Shown here in pieces: positions 7,637 to 15,350 of a stretch of DNA of 64,000 bases. Within the stretch, counting starts at the first letter, position 1. Each line of letters starts with the position of its first letter. The position numbers and the translations under genes were made by a program. This DNA is from Paenibacillus senegalimassiliensis. Lineage in GTDB: Bacteria; Bacillota; Bacilli; Paenibacillales; Paenibacillaceae. The notes beneath the pieces were generated by a model. The model ran no database searches, was not told the DNA's origin, and worked only from the letters and a program-made list of their open reading frames with translations. The stretch is from the NCBI RefSeq assembly GCF_001486585.1, contig NZ_LN909046.1, forward strand, positions 992,001 to 1,056,000, given 5' to 3'.

Positions 7637-8995
7637 ATGTCGAAAGAACAAGAAGTTGCCAAACAGATTCTTGAGCATATTGGCGGTAAAGAGAATGTGA
7701 CTTCTGTAGAACATTGTGCTACACGCTTAAGATTGATTTTGAAGGATAAATCCAAGATTAACGAGAAAAGTATCGATGAAATCGACGGAGTGAAGGGGCA
7801 ATTCTTCTCCGCCGGACAATATCAAATCATCCTCGGCACAGGCTTCGTCAACAAGGTCTATGATGCGTTTGTGGGTGGAGATACCTCCATTCAGAATGAT
7901 AATAAGGCGGAAGCCTACAAGAACATGACTCTGGTCCAAAAAATATCCAGAACGCTCGGTGACGTCTTTATTCCTATCATTCCTGTGCTGGTTGCGACCG
8001 GTCTGTTCATGGGTCTGCGCGGACTGATCACCAATCTCGGCGTTGAACTGAACCCGACCTTCCTGGTCTTTACTCAGGTGCTGACGGATACGGCTTTTGC
8101 CTTCCTGCCGGCTCTTGTAGGTTACTCTGTTATGAAGAAATTCGGCGGCTCTCCATTACTGGGGATCGTCATCGGGCTGATGCTGGTCGCACCGCAGCTC
8201 CCTAATGCGAATGCAGTGGCCAGCGGTACCGTGGAACCACTTCTGTTAAACTTCCTCGGGTTGTCGATCCCGATTACCGGATATCAGGGTTCCGTACTTC
8301 CTGCGCTCGTAATCGCTATCTTTGCGGCCAAAATAGAAAAGGGTTTCAAGAAGATTGTACCTGATACGTTATCTCTGATCATTACACCATTTGCTACGCT
8401 GCTCGTCAGTATTTTCTGCGGATTGCTGATCGTGGGTCCGTTGATGCACGGGATTGAAGCCATTATTTTGAACGGGTTCCGGGCGATGTTAACCTGGCCA
8501 CTGGGAATCGGCGGATTTATCATCGGGGCCTTGGACCAATTAATTGTCACCACCGGGGTCCATCATATCTTCAAAGCGCTGGAGATTGAGCTTCTGGCCA
8601 AGACGGGCGCCAATGCCTTCAACGCCCTGGTATCCGGAGCGATTGCGGCACAAGGCGGCGCAGCTCTGGCGGTTGCATTCAAGACAAAGGATCTGAAGAA
8701 GAGATCGCTGTATTTCTCCTCCACGATTCCTGCTTTCCTGGGTATTACCGAGCCGGCTATCTTCGGGATTAACCTGCGGTTGGTGAAGCCGTTCGTATTC
8801 GGTCTCTTGGGCGGCGGTGTTGCCGGGATCTTCTCCTCCATCGTAGGCTTGCAAGGAACAGGTATGGCCATTACGGTAATCCCGGGCGCCTTGCTATACT
8901 TGAATGGCCAAATGCTGATGTACATCATTGCCAACTTGATTGGTCTGGGTGTAGCGTTCACCTTAACCTATCTTTTCTTCAAGCATAAGGAATAG
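7637..8995 (+). CDS. PTS sugar transporter subunit EIIBC, sucrose-like class
   Basis: 452 residues. Residues 1-85 form the EIIB domain, with Cys27 in VEHCATRLRL as the phosphorylated residue. Residues ~100-450 are a ten-helix EIIC domain of the glucose/sucrose superfamily (GYSVMKKFGGSPLLG; GITEPAIFGINLRL, the conserved GITE loop). The IIC segments look most like the sucrose/trehalose branch. There is no EIIA domain and no EIIA gene in the window, so it must use the EIIA of another system. It imports and phosphorylates a sugar at the membrane. It lies 14 bases after the kinase gene in the same operon. Sugar specificity cannot be read directly. Confidence 0.88.
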   Translation: MSKEQEVAKQILEHIGGKENVTSVEHCATRLRLILKDKSKINEKSIDEIDGVKGQFFSAGQYQIILGTGFVNKVYDAFVGGDTSIQNDNKAEAYKNMTLVQKISRTLGDVFIPIIPVLVATGLFMGLRGLITNLGVELNPTFLVFTQVLTDTAFAFLPALVGYSVMKKFGGSPLLGIVIGLMLVAPQLPNANAVASGTVEPLLLNFLGLSIPITGYQGSVLPALVIAIFAAKIEKGFKKIVPDTLSLIITPFATLLVSIFCGLLIVGPLMHGIEAIILNGFRAMLTWPLGIGGFIIGALDQLIVTTGVHHIFKALEIELLAKTGANAFNALVSGAIAAQGGAALAVAFKTKDLKKRSLYFSSTIPAFLGITEPAIFGINLRLVKPFVFGLLGGGVAGIFSSIVGLQGTGMAITVIPGALLYLNGQMLMYIIANLIGLGVAFTLTYLFFKHKE

Positions 8996-9054
8996 CAGTT
9001 ACGAGTTATCAGCATGACAGACAACACGATACTTCATCAGAAGGGAAGGTAAGC

Positions 9055-10695
9055 ATGACACGGCTATATAATAACTTGAAATTACCGGACACCTGGCCTC
9101 CCGAATATAAGGAAACGACCTTGGACCAGCCACTTGGGGCTCCGTATATCAATAATAGGCCTGAAATCATCAATATCGAGGTAGGACGGCAATTGTTCGT
9201 CGATGATTTCCTGATCGAAGAGAGCAATCTGGTGCGTGAATTCCATCAGCCTGAGTTAGGGGATGCCCCGATCTTTGAGCCGACAACACCGCTGGAGTTA
9301 AATGAAGGCAATTGCACCTGTGCTTGTCCTTTCAACGATGGCATCTTCTACGACGATGAAGACAAGAAGTTCAAAATGTGGTATCACGCTGGTTGGTTTG
9401 ATGCGGTAGGTTATGCGGAGAGCGACGACGGAGTACATTGGAGGCGGCTCACCGAGCTGCTTCCAGAGAGAACATCGGAGCGGGTCATTCCGCGCGAGTT
9501 CGGCACTTTGCGCGACGGTTCAGCCGTATGGCTGGACTATGAGGCGGAGCATCCCGACGAGAAATACAAGATGCTGATCTTCTACCGTAAGTATGACTTC
9601 GATGTGCGGTATTACCCGGACAAGCCGAAGCACTCCCACGATATCCCGGGTTCGATTCCGCCGCTGGAGCGAGCTGTACTATACAAATCGGCCAACGGTA
9701 TTGATTGGCAGGAAGTGGGCGATGTTGGCCCGTGCGGCGATAATACTACCTTCTTCTATAATCCTTTTACGAAGAAATGGGTATTCAGCCTGCGGACCTT
9801 TTCTTCGCTGGATAGCCGTATTCGGACTAGAGGTTACTTCGAAACAGATGATTTCTTTGGCGGAACGAATTGGAAGGCCGAGGATATCAAGTTCTGGTCC
9901 AGAACCGATATCTATGATATGCCTGACCCGGACATGGGCTACTATACGCAATTGTACAATCTGGATGCTACGCCTTATGAGAGCTTGATGCTGGGAGTAT
10001 TCAGCGTATTTATGGGACCTCCCAACAACATTAGCGGCAAGCAGGGATTGCCTAAGATTAATGACATTAAATTAGGCTATAGCCGGGATGGCTTCCACTG
10101 GCATCGTCCCACCTACGACAACTTTATTGCCTCTTCGCGGAAGAAGGGAGCGTGGGACTACGGATATGCCCATGCTGTCAATGGGGTGTGCCTGGTGGTG
10201 GAAGATGAGATTTACTTCTATTACTCCTGCTTCTCAGGGGAATCGCCGAAATTCGGTTCTCATAAATATTCCGGAGGCAGCCTGGGATTGGCTAAATTAC
10301 GCCGGGACGGCTTTGCTTCCTTGAGCGACCAAGGTAAGGGCGGCGAAGTGCTGACGACCAAGCTAAGCTTTACCGGGAACCATCTGTTCGTCAACGCCTC
10401 CTGTGAGACGGGCCGGATTTATGCCGAACTGCTGGACGAGAATTCCAAGGTCATCGAGGGTTTTGGCAAGTCGGAGTGTATCCCGGTATCCGGGGATGCG
10501 ACGAAGATAGAGTTGAAATGGAACAACAAGCGGTTAGAAGACTTAGATACCAACATCATCAAAATTCGTTTCTATTTAGAGAATGCAACGCTCTATTCCT
10601 TCTGGATCTCACCGGATGAAGAGGGGCATAGCAACGGCTATATGGCGGCGGGCGGCCCTGGATTTACCCAGGGACGTGATGTTCCTAAGTTCTGA
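9055..10695 (+). CDS. Cytoplasmic beta-propeller protein, GH32/GH43-superfamily-like, function unknown
   Basis: 546 residues, no signal peptide. Repeated blade motifs of the type S-x-D/N-G-x-x-W (SDDGVHW, SANGIDW, SRDGFHW) with MWYHAG and YYSCF strands suggest the five-bladed propeller of the GH32/43/62/68 clan; the last ~110 residues look like a separate beta-sandwich. The NDPNG and RDP signatures of true sucrose hydrolases are not seen, so it is at most a distant member. It lies 59 bases after the PTS gene and before a terminator. As a cytoplasmic protein behind a PTS it would act on an imported sugar phosphate, perhaps cleaving a phosphorylated disaccharide; that is inference. Confidence 0.68.
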   Translation: MTRLYNNLKLPDTWPPEYKETTLDQPLGAPYINNRPEIINIEVGRQLFVDDFLIEESNLVREFHQPELGDAPIFEPTTPLELNEGNCTCACPFNDGIFYDDEDKKFKMWYHAGWFDAVGYAESDDGVHWRRLTELLPERTSERVIPREFGTLRDGSAVWLDYEAEHPDEKYKMLIFYRKYDFDVRYYPDKPKHSHDIPGSIPPLERAVLYKSANGIDWQEVGDVGPCGDNTTFFYNPFTKKWVFSLRTFSSLDSRIRTRGYFETDDFFGGTNWKAEDIKFWSRTDIYDMPDPDMGYYTQLYNLDATPYESLMLGVFSVFMGPPNNISGKQGLPKINDIKLGYSRDGFHWHRPTYDNFIASSRKKGAWDYGYAHAVNGVCLVVEDEIYFYYSCFSGESPKFGSHKYSGGSLGLAKLRRDGFASLSDQGKGGEVLTTKLSFTGNHLFVNASCETGRIYAELLDENSKVIEGFGKSECIPVSGDATKIELKWNNKRLEDLDTNIIKIRFYLENATLYSFWISPDEEGHSNGYMAAGGPGFTQGRDVPKF

Positions 10696-10713
10696 TAAAG
10701 TTCACAATCCCCC

Positions 10714-10750
10714 AAACACCCTCTAGACGATGCATGCGTTTAGAGGGTTT
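10714..10750 (+). terminator. Hairpin after the PTS/propeller operon
   Basis: The arms AAACACCCTCTA and TAGAGGGTTT flank a 15-base loop just downstream of the propeller gene stop. There is no long T run, so termination may be incomplete. Confidence 0.55.
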
Positions 10751-10802
10751 AGATTTACTAACTGGATTAGGGCCGCAAGACAAGATACAATAATAAGAGG
10801 TA

Positions 10803-10970
10803 GTTCAACAAGTCAGCTTTTGATCACGAAGCGGGTCAGGAAGTAGATTCGGCGTCGAATCTTGAATTCAGCCGGGTCTTCCGTTGCTCACGTACCCACT
10901 ACGTACGCTCCGCTACTCAGCCCCTAGCTTTATCCAAGCTTCTCGGTGCTGAAAACCTGACTTTTTGAAC
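10803..10970. repeat. 168-bp imperfect palindromic element with GTTCAA(A/C)AAGT ends
   Basis: Most of the gene-free stretch 10696-11011 is this element. Its ends are GTTCAACAAGTCAG (10803) and CTGACTTTTTGAAC (to 10970), inverted with one mismatch. Pairing continues inward: TTTT with AAAA and GAAGC with GCTTC, giving arms of about 30 bases. Inside are further small palindromes such as AGATTCG/CGAATCT, CGTAC/GTACG and AGCTT/AAGCT. No reading frame of note. The architecture suits a MITE-like or REP-like repeat, or a folded RNA element. The 11-base terminal motif recurs at 46750-46820. Confidence 0.65.
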
Positions 10971-11011
10971 ACCGATTATCAAGGAGTGATTAAGAAAAAG
11001 AGGTAGAGCTT

Positions 11012-12019
11012 ATGGAAAAAGTAACGATGGCGGATGTGGCGAAGGAAGCAGGCGTTTCCAAAAGCACGGTGTCCCAATTTTTGAATAAACGGTATGAATA
11101 TATGAGCGACGACACCAAGAAGAAGATCGAGGAGGCCGTTAATCAGCTTGGCTACCAGCCTAACTATATCGCTCGCAGCTTGAAGCAGAAGCGGACGTCC
11201 ATGATCGGCATTATCATAGCAAATATTATGCACCGTTTCTCTACTGAGGTCAGCCGGGCCATTGAGGATTATTTTAACGAATATGACATTCATACGATCT
11301 TCTGCAATGCAGATAACGATCCGGAGAAAGAGAAGAAGTATATTGATATGCTGCGTGCCAAGCAGGTGGATGGCCTTATTATTTTTCCTACCGGGCAAAA
11401 TGTGCAGCTCTACGAGAATATGCTGAAAAGCGGTTATCCTGTGGTATTTATGGACCGCAAGGTACAGGGAATTGATATTCCTGCTGTGAAAGTCAACAAC
11501 TTCGAATCCACCTATGCCATTATTGAGCACTTGATTAACTATGGGCATGACCGGATTGCTGTTGTGACACAGCCGCTGACTATTTCGACTCGGATTGACC
11601 GGATTGAGGGCTACAAGAGCGCGCTCAAAGCCTATGGAAAGTTACTTGATCCAAGGTACATCATCAGTGCAGAAGTATCGCTGATGGGGAATGCGTTGAA
11701 GCAGCTTTTTGCCGAAGCGGAGCCGCCGACAGCCCTATTGGCCGGGAATGACCTGGCCTTTTTGGAGGTGCTGAAATTTGCCAAGGAAGGCAAACTTAAG
11801 GTAGGCCGCGACTTCTCTTTAGCCGTATTTGACAATATTCCATTCGCTGATCTGGTGGACCCTCCGGTTACGATGATTGCGCAGCCTTCCTATGAGATGG
11901 GGAAGAAGGCGTCGGACATGCTGTACAAGTTGATCAAGAAGGAAGACACGGCCGTTCAGGATGTAGTGTATAGCTGTGAGCTTGTGGTGAAGGAATCATC
12001 CAGATTAACAAGAGAATAG
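11012..12019 (+). CDS. LacI-family transcriptional regulator
   Basis: 335 residues. Residues 1-~55 are the LacI helix-turn-helix and hinge (TMADVAKEAGVSKSTVSQFL ... YIARSLKQKRT), the rest a periplasmic-binding-protein-like effector domain (DGLIIFPTG, AGNDLAFLEVL, SYEMGKKASDMLYKL). Such proteins repress sugar genes until a sugar or sugar phosphate binds. The gene sits between the PTS operon and the hxlAB-like pair, and identical TAAACCGATTTA sequences precede both (6517-6528 and 12056-12067); the central CG of that motif fits LacI half-sites. I infer it is the local regulator, with a KdgR-like role. A short GC hairpin plus T7 follows the stop codon. Confidence 0.9.
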   Translation: MEKVTMADVAKEAGVSKSTVSQFLNKRYEYMSDDTKKKIEEAVNQLGYQPNYIARSLKQKRTSMIGIIIANIMHRFSTEVSRAIEDYFNEYDIHTIFCNADNDPEKEKKYIDMLRAKQVDGLIIFPTGQNVQLYENMLKSGYPVVFMDRKVQGIDIPAVKVNNFESTYAIIEHLINYGHDRIAVVTQPLTISTRIDRIEGYKSALKAYGKLLDPRYIISAEVSLMGNALKQLFAEAEPPTALLAGNDLAFLEVLKFAKEGKLKVGRDFSLAVFDNIPFADLVDPPVTMIAQPSYEMGKKASDMLYKLIKKEDTAVQDVVYSCELVVKESSRLTRE

Positions 12020-12047
12020 GGGCAGTATATTCGAGCCCTTTTTTTGC
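12018..12047 (+). terminator. Weak terminator after lacI-family gene
   Basis: GGGGC and GCCC arms around a 12-base loop are followed by TTTTTTT. The stem is short. Confidence 0.5.
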
Positions 12048-12055
12048 CTATTTAA

Positions 12056-12067
12056 TAAACCGATTTA
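12056..12067 (+). promoter_or_regulatory. Second copy of LacI-type operator TAAACCGATTTA
   Basis: This 12-mer is identical to 6517-6528 and lies 18 bases before the hxlA-like start codon, just ahead of its ribosome site. It would let one regulator control both transcription units of the locus. Confidence 0.65.
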
Positions 12068-12085
12068 GTTAAATGAGGGGCGACA

Positions 12086-12715
12086 ATGATGATGATTCAA
12101 TTGGCATTAGACCGCTTGACGATCGAGGAAGCGCTGAAATTGGGCGAACTGACGGAGGAGCACGTGGATTGGCTGGAAGTCGGAACTTCGCTCATTAAAG
12201 AATATGGGATGGACAGCGTAAGAAGAATGAAGGAACGTTTTCCTGACAAGACCCTCCTGGCAGATATGAAAACCATTGATAATGCCAAATATGAATTTGA
12301 GCTTTGTTTTGCGGCCGGGGCTGATGTAGTCACGGTTATGGGTGTTTCTCCCCTCGCTACGGTGGAGACTTGCTTGCAGACAGCTCAGAGCTTGGGCAAG
12401 AAGGTGATGATCGATTTGCTCAATACCACACCTGAGCAGCAGCAACGGTTGTTTCAATTAGCCAGTCAGGACGTATACTATTGCGAGCATGTCAGCAAGG
12501 ACGAGCAGGAGGTATCGGGCAAAAGAAATGATTTAGCAGTAGCCAGTTACGCTCCTGATGTCAAGGTTGCGGTCGCTGGGGGCATTAGTATGGATTCGCT
12601 ACCGGGCCTTGTTGTTAAACAGCCGGAGGTAGTCATTATTGGCTCAGCCATTACCAAAGCTGCTGATCCGCAAGGTGCCGCAAAAGCATTTAAGGAAGGT
12701 TTACAAGGAGGGTAA
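12086..12715 (+). CDS. hxlA: 3-hexulose-6-phosphate synthase-like protein (OMPDC superfamily)
   Basis: 209 residues, TIM-barrel aldolase/decarboxylase of the orotidine-5'-phosphate decarboxylase superfamily. The superfamily D-x-K-x-x-D motif is present (ADMKTID: Asp60, Lys62, Asp65), as are LEVGTSLIKEYG and the phosphate-binding end VAVAGGIS ... VIIGSAIT. HxlA joins formaldehyde and ribulose-5-P to D-arabino-3-hexulose-6-P, or runs in reverse. Two active-site stretches differ from ordinary HPS: DLLNT where HPS has DMIGV-like, and EHVSKDEQ where HPS has HxGxDEQ-like, so activity could have changed. RBS GAGGGG five bases upstream; next gene follows after 7 bases. Confidence 0.82.
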   Translation: MMMIQLALDRLTIEEALKLGELTEEHVDWLEVGTSLIKEYGMDSVRRMKERFPDKTLLADMKTIDNAKYEFELCFAAGADVVTVMGVSPLATVETCLQTAQSLGKKVMIDLLNTTPEQQQRLFQLASQDVYYCEHVSKDEQEVSGKRNDLAVASYAPDVKVAVAGGISMDSLPGLVVKQPEVVIIGSAITKAADPQGAAKAFKEGLQGG

Positions 12716-12722
12716 TACGACG

Positions 12723-13271
12723 ATGAACACAACAGAACTGATTTTACAGGAAATTCAGAGCGTAATGAGCAAGCTCGACAAGACACGTCTGAACGAGATT
12801 GCAGCTATTTTGCAGAACGGTAAGCGGATATTCGTTACGGGGGAAGGCCGTTCCGGATTTATGGCCAAATCCTTTGCAATGCGCTTAATGCATCTGGGGG
12901 CCAATGCGTATGTAGTGGGCGAAACGATCACGCCTTCCATCGAAGCCGGTGATGTGTTAATCGCTGTGTCAGGCTCGGGAAAAACGCAAAGTGTCATATG
13001 GACCGCGGAAAAAGCGAAAGCAGCCTCCTGCGAGGTGGTTGTGGTGACGACCAATCCAGATTCAGCCTTGGCATCTCATGCGTCTTTGTTGGCGGTCGTG
13101 CCTGCGGCTACGAAATATCGCAACGAGAACGAACCCCCATCTATTCAACCGCTAGGCTCGTTGTTTGATCAGAGCATCCACATTATGTTTGATGCCATTT
13201 GCCTGATCTATTCCAAGCTGAAGCAGGTCGACCATGAGCAAGCTTTCCAACGACACAGCAATTTGGAGTAG
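12723..13271 (+). CDS. hxlB: 6-phospho-3-hexuloisomerase-like SIS-domain protein
   Basis: 182 residues from ATG 12723 (RBS AAGGAGGG upstream); a longer in-frame extension overlaps the previous gene and lacks a ribosome site. SIS sugar-phosphate isomerase fold with GEGRSGFMAKSFAMRLMHL and the phosphate-binding loop VSGSGKT; the C-terminal PLGSLFDQSIHIMFDAI segment is characteristic of HxlB. The known reaction interconverts 3-hexulose-6-P and fructose-6-P. Its pairing with the hxlA-like gene is that of the ribulose monophosphate module, but here the pair is next to a PTS and a sugar kinase, which suggests use in sugar catabolism as well as, or instead of, formaldehyde handling. Confidence 0.86.
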   Translation: MNTTELILQEIQSVMSKLDKTRLNEIAAILQNGKRIFVTGEGRSGFMAKSFAMRLMHLGANAYVVGETITPSIEAGDVLIAVSGSGKTQSVIWTAEKAKAASCEVVVVTTNPDSALASHASLLAVVPAATKYRNENEPPSIQPLGSLFDQSIHIMFDAICLIYSKLKQVDHEQAFQRHSNLE

Positions 13272-13321
13272 TTAATATATCTGCAATATCATGTTGATTC
13301 AGACAAGGAAATTTTTCCTTG

Positions 13322-13367
13322 TTGATTGGGAAACGTATGTTTTCGTATAATAAGAACAAATGTTCTT
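13322..13367 (+). promoter_or_regulatory. Promoter with LexA (SOS) box
   Basis: -35 TTGATT (13322-13327) and -10 TATAAT (13346-13351), spacer 18. Immediately downstream AAGAACAAATGTTCTT (13352-13367) contains GAAC-N4-GTTC, fitting the Bacillales LexA consensus CGAACRNRYGTTYG. The core GAACAAATGTTC is identical to the one at 56304-56315 between lexA and yneA. LexA bound here would cover the start point. Confidence 0.78.
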
Positions 13368-13382
13368 ATTGGAGTGATACAT

Positions 13383-13601
13383 ATGTTAGATGATCTGGAG
13401 CGTAAACTGCTCCGTATTCTTTATAATTTTTCATCACTACACGGACGTATGCCTCGTATGCCCGAGCTGCAGCAAAAGACTGGGCGTTCCAGGGAAGAGA
13501 TAACTGGAGCCTTACGCATACTTGTAGAGCAGCAATATATTCTTTGGCCAGACAATCCTGTTCTGGATACCATCACAATTCTCGAGGCGTGGGAAGTTTA
13601 G
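13383..13601 (+). CDS. Small winged-helix protein, predicted SOS-regulated
   Basis: 72 residues from ATG 13383, with GGAGTG six bases upstream; the longer frame from 13326 would start upstream of the promoter -10 and is rejected. One winged helix-turn-helix domain fills the chain: helix 1 LERKLLRILYNFSSLHG, then MPRMPELQQKTGRSREEITGALRILVEQQYI, then a wing (LWPDN). The layout resembles the LexA N-terminal domain (long helix, PPS/MP turn, recognition helix) but there is no peptidase domain. A LexA box sits on its promoter and a terminator follows, so it is a monocistronic SOS gene. Function unknown; it might bind DNA or modulate another regulator. Confidence 0.75.
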   Translation: MLDDLERKLLRILYNFSSLHGRMPRMPELQQKTGRSREEITGALRILVEQQYILWPDNPVLDTITILEAWEV

Positions 13602-13618
13602 AAATGAACACAATTCAA

Positions 13619-13643
13619 GGCGGGAGACTCCCCGTCTTTTTTT
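13619..13643 (+). terminator. Terminator after winged-helix gene
   Basis: GGCGGG pairs with CCCGTC (one G-U) around loop AGACTC and is followed by seven T. Confidence 0.75.
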
Positions 13644-13736
13644 GTTCCCTAAATGAGTTAGGCTATGATGTATATCCAATCCATCAAATCTGACCTATAA
13701 AATGTCCACTTATCTGAAAAATCTATAATTTTCCAT

Positions 13737-13757
13737 TGTTAGCGTTTACATTATAAT
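13737..13757 (+). promoter_or_regulatory. CcpA cre site overlapping ABC-importer promoter
   Basis: TGTTAGCGTTTACA (13737-13750) matches the cre consensus TGWAANCGNTNWCA at 13 of 14 positions. It abuts -10 TATAAT (13752-13757). A clear -35 is not visible, as expected for a promoter that needs an activator such as the YesN-type regulator downstream. Implies carbon catabolite repression. Confidence 0.72.
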
Positions 13758-13813
13758 GAAAACAACTTAACCTTCAGGCAGACGTGAGACCTATGTTGAA
13801 GGGAGGAATGAAT

Positions 13814-15259
13814 TTGAACCGTAAGGTACAACGTTCACCATGGCTCAGCATACTGCTGCTTGTGATGGTGGTCATGCTGGCAAGCTGCGGCGGAACAAAT
13901 GCAGGACAGAACTCGATGGGGGCTTCGCCGGATAACGCTGGCGGTAATTCTGCCACGGGGGCGGAAGGGAATACGAATGAAGGCGGACAGAAGGAGCCTG
14001 TAACGCTGAAATACACATTCTGGGGGAGTCCTCAGGAGAAGAAGGCTGTGGAGGAAGCAACGCAGAAATTCACGGAGAAATATCCGTGGATTACCGTCAA
14101 TGCCGTGCATATACCTGAAAGCGATTATGACGCCAAGCTCACGGCTATGGTAGCCGCCAATGAAACACCGGATGCCGGGTATGTCCATGGTGAATTGGGC
14201 GAGGCCTGGCAGCGCGAAGGCAAATTCATTAACTTCAACGATATGTTCGCCAAGGACACGGAGCTGAAGAAGGAGGATTTCCTCGATTATATCTGGTTTA
14301 ATGGCGATGACCCGGACTATACCTGGGGAATTAGCACAGCCGGGGAGACCTTTGCCTTGTTTTACAACAAGGATTTATTTACAGAGGCTAAGGTGGAGAT
14401 GCCTCCAGCGAAGGCGGAGGAAGCCTGGACCTGGGAGGAATTTGTGGAGGTCGCCAAGCAGCTAACCCTTGACAAGAATGGAAAAAATGCGGCCGATCCT
14501 GATTTTGATGAAAATAATATCAAGCAATTTGGCGTTTCCTTCGAGAGCTGGTATGGTCCAGTGATGGCGCACATCGTCAACAATAACGGCGATCTTGTAT
14601 CCGAGGACGGTACGACGTTCGCGCTGGACCAACCGGAAGCCGTGGAAGCCATCCAACGCTTGGCCGATCTGATCAATGTGCATCATGTGGCACCGAACCC
14701 GGTGCAAGCCAAGTCCATACCTTCTCAGGCGGTGGCGTTGCAATCGCGTCTGGTTGCCATGAGTATGCACGGACAGTGGATCAATCTCGACCTGGGAGCT
14801 GCCAAGGTGAACTATGATATCGGCGTATTGCCGAAGATGCAGCGAAGCGTGGCGATGGGAATCAGCGGAGTAAGTGCTATGTTCAAGGCGACAAAGTATC
14901 CGGAGGAGACCTGGCTCTTGACCAAGTTCCTGGCAGATCCGTCGGGGGCGTTGAACCTGTACCGGGATGGACTTTGGATGCCAACGCTTAAGGCTTGGTA
15001 CACAGACCCGGCATTGGTGGCCCAGTGGGCCGAGGATAATCCCTCTCATCCGGCCGGCTTCAAGGACGCCTTCCTGGATAATCTGCTCAATAACAGCACT
15101 CCATCGCCGGTGTATTATGTGAAGAATTTCGGCAAGGTAAGCTCATTGGCTTTTTCTGCCCTCGATCCGGTGTGGCTGGGCAAGCAAACGGCTGAAGAGG
15201 CGATGAAGGCAGTAGCGGCCAAGGTTCAACCTGAGGTTCAGGGGCGTTACGACAAATAG
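13814..15259 (+). CDS. ABC sugar transporter substrate-binding lipoprotein (family 1)
   Basis: 481 residues from TTG 13814, which has GGGAGG seven bases upstream; the ATG at 13808 is only one base from that site. N-terminus RK, hydrophobic core and lipobox LASC give Cys25 as lipid anchor. An Asn/Gly-rich linker precedes a CUT1-type binding protein (LKYTFWGSPQEKKAVEEATQ; AMVAANETPDAGY). It captures an oligosaccharide outside the cell for the two permeases downstream; no ATPase is encoded here, so the usual shared MsmX-type ATPase would be needed. Ligand unknown. A strong stem-loop separates it from the permeases, which often keeps binding-protein expression high. Confidence 0.9.
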   Translation: MNRKVQRSPWLSILLLVMVVMLASCGGTNAGQNSMGASPDNAGGNSATGAEGNTNEGGQKEPVTLKYTFWGSPQEKKAVEEATQKFTEKYPWITVNAVHIPESDYDAKLTAMVAANETPDAGYVHGELGEAWQREGKFINFNDMFAKDTELKKEDFLDYIWFNGDDPDYTWGISTAGETFALFYNKDLFTEAKVEMPPAKAEEAWTWEEFVEVAKQLTLDKNGKNAADPDFDENNIKQFGVSFESWYGPVMAHIVNNNGDLVSEDGTTFALDQPEAVEAIQRLADLINVHHVAPNPVQAKSIPSQAVALQSRLVAMSMHGQWINLDLGAAKVNYDIGVLPKMQRSVAMGISGVSAMFKATKYPEETWLLTKFLADPSGALNLYRDGLWMPTLKAWYTDPALVAQWAEDNPSHPAGFKDAFLDNLLNNSTPSPVYYVKNFGKVSSLAFSALDPVWLGKQTAEEAMKAVAAKVQPEVQGRYDK

Positions 15260-15270
15260 CAGCACACGGG

Positions 15271-15322
15271 GCCCAAGTCCAAGGGGCGTGTACTAAGCCA
15301 TAAAGCTTAGCCCTCCTTGGGC
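15271..15322 (+). other. Intercistronic stem-loop between binding protein and permeases
   Basis: CCAAGGGGC (15279) faces GCCCTCCTTGG (to 15320), with an inner perfect hairpin CTAAGC-CATAAA-GCTTAG. Alternative outer arms GCCCAAG/CTTGGGC also exist. There is no T run. Such hairpins usually stabilise the upstream message or partly attenuate transcription. Confidence 0.6.
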
Positions 15323-15350
15323 ATCCCCATCCTGGCAGAAGGAGTTACGT

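Noticed and set aside
10803..10970. tRNA or known riboswitch in the 10.8 kb palindrome
   Set aside because: No T-loop or acceptor pattern and no recognised riboswitch core; the long terminal inverted arms fit a repeat element better.
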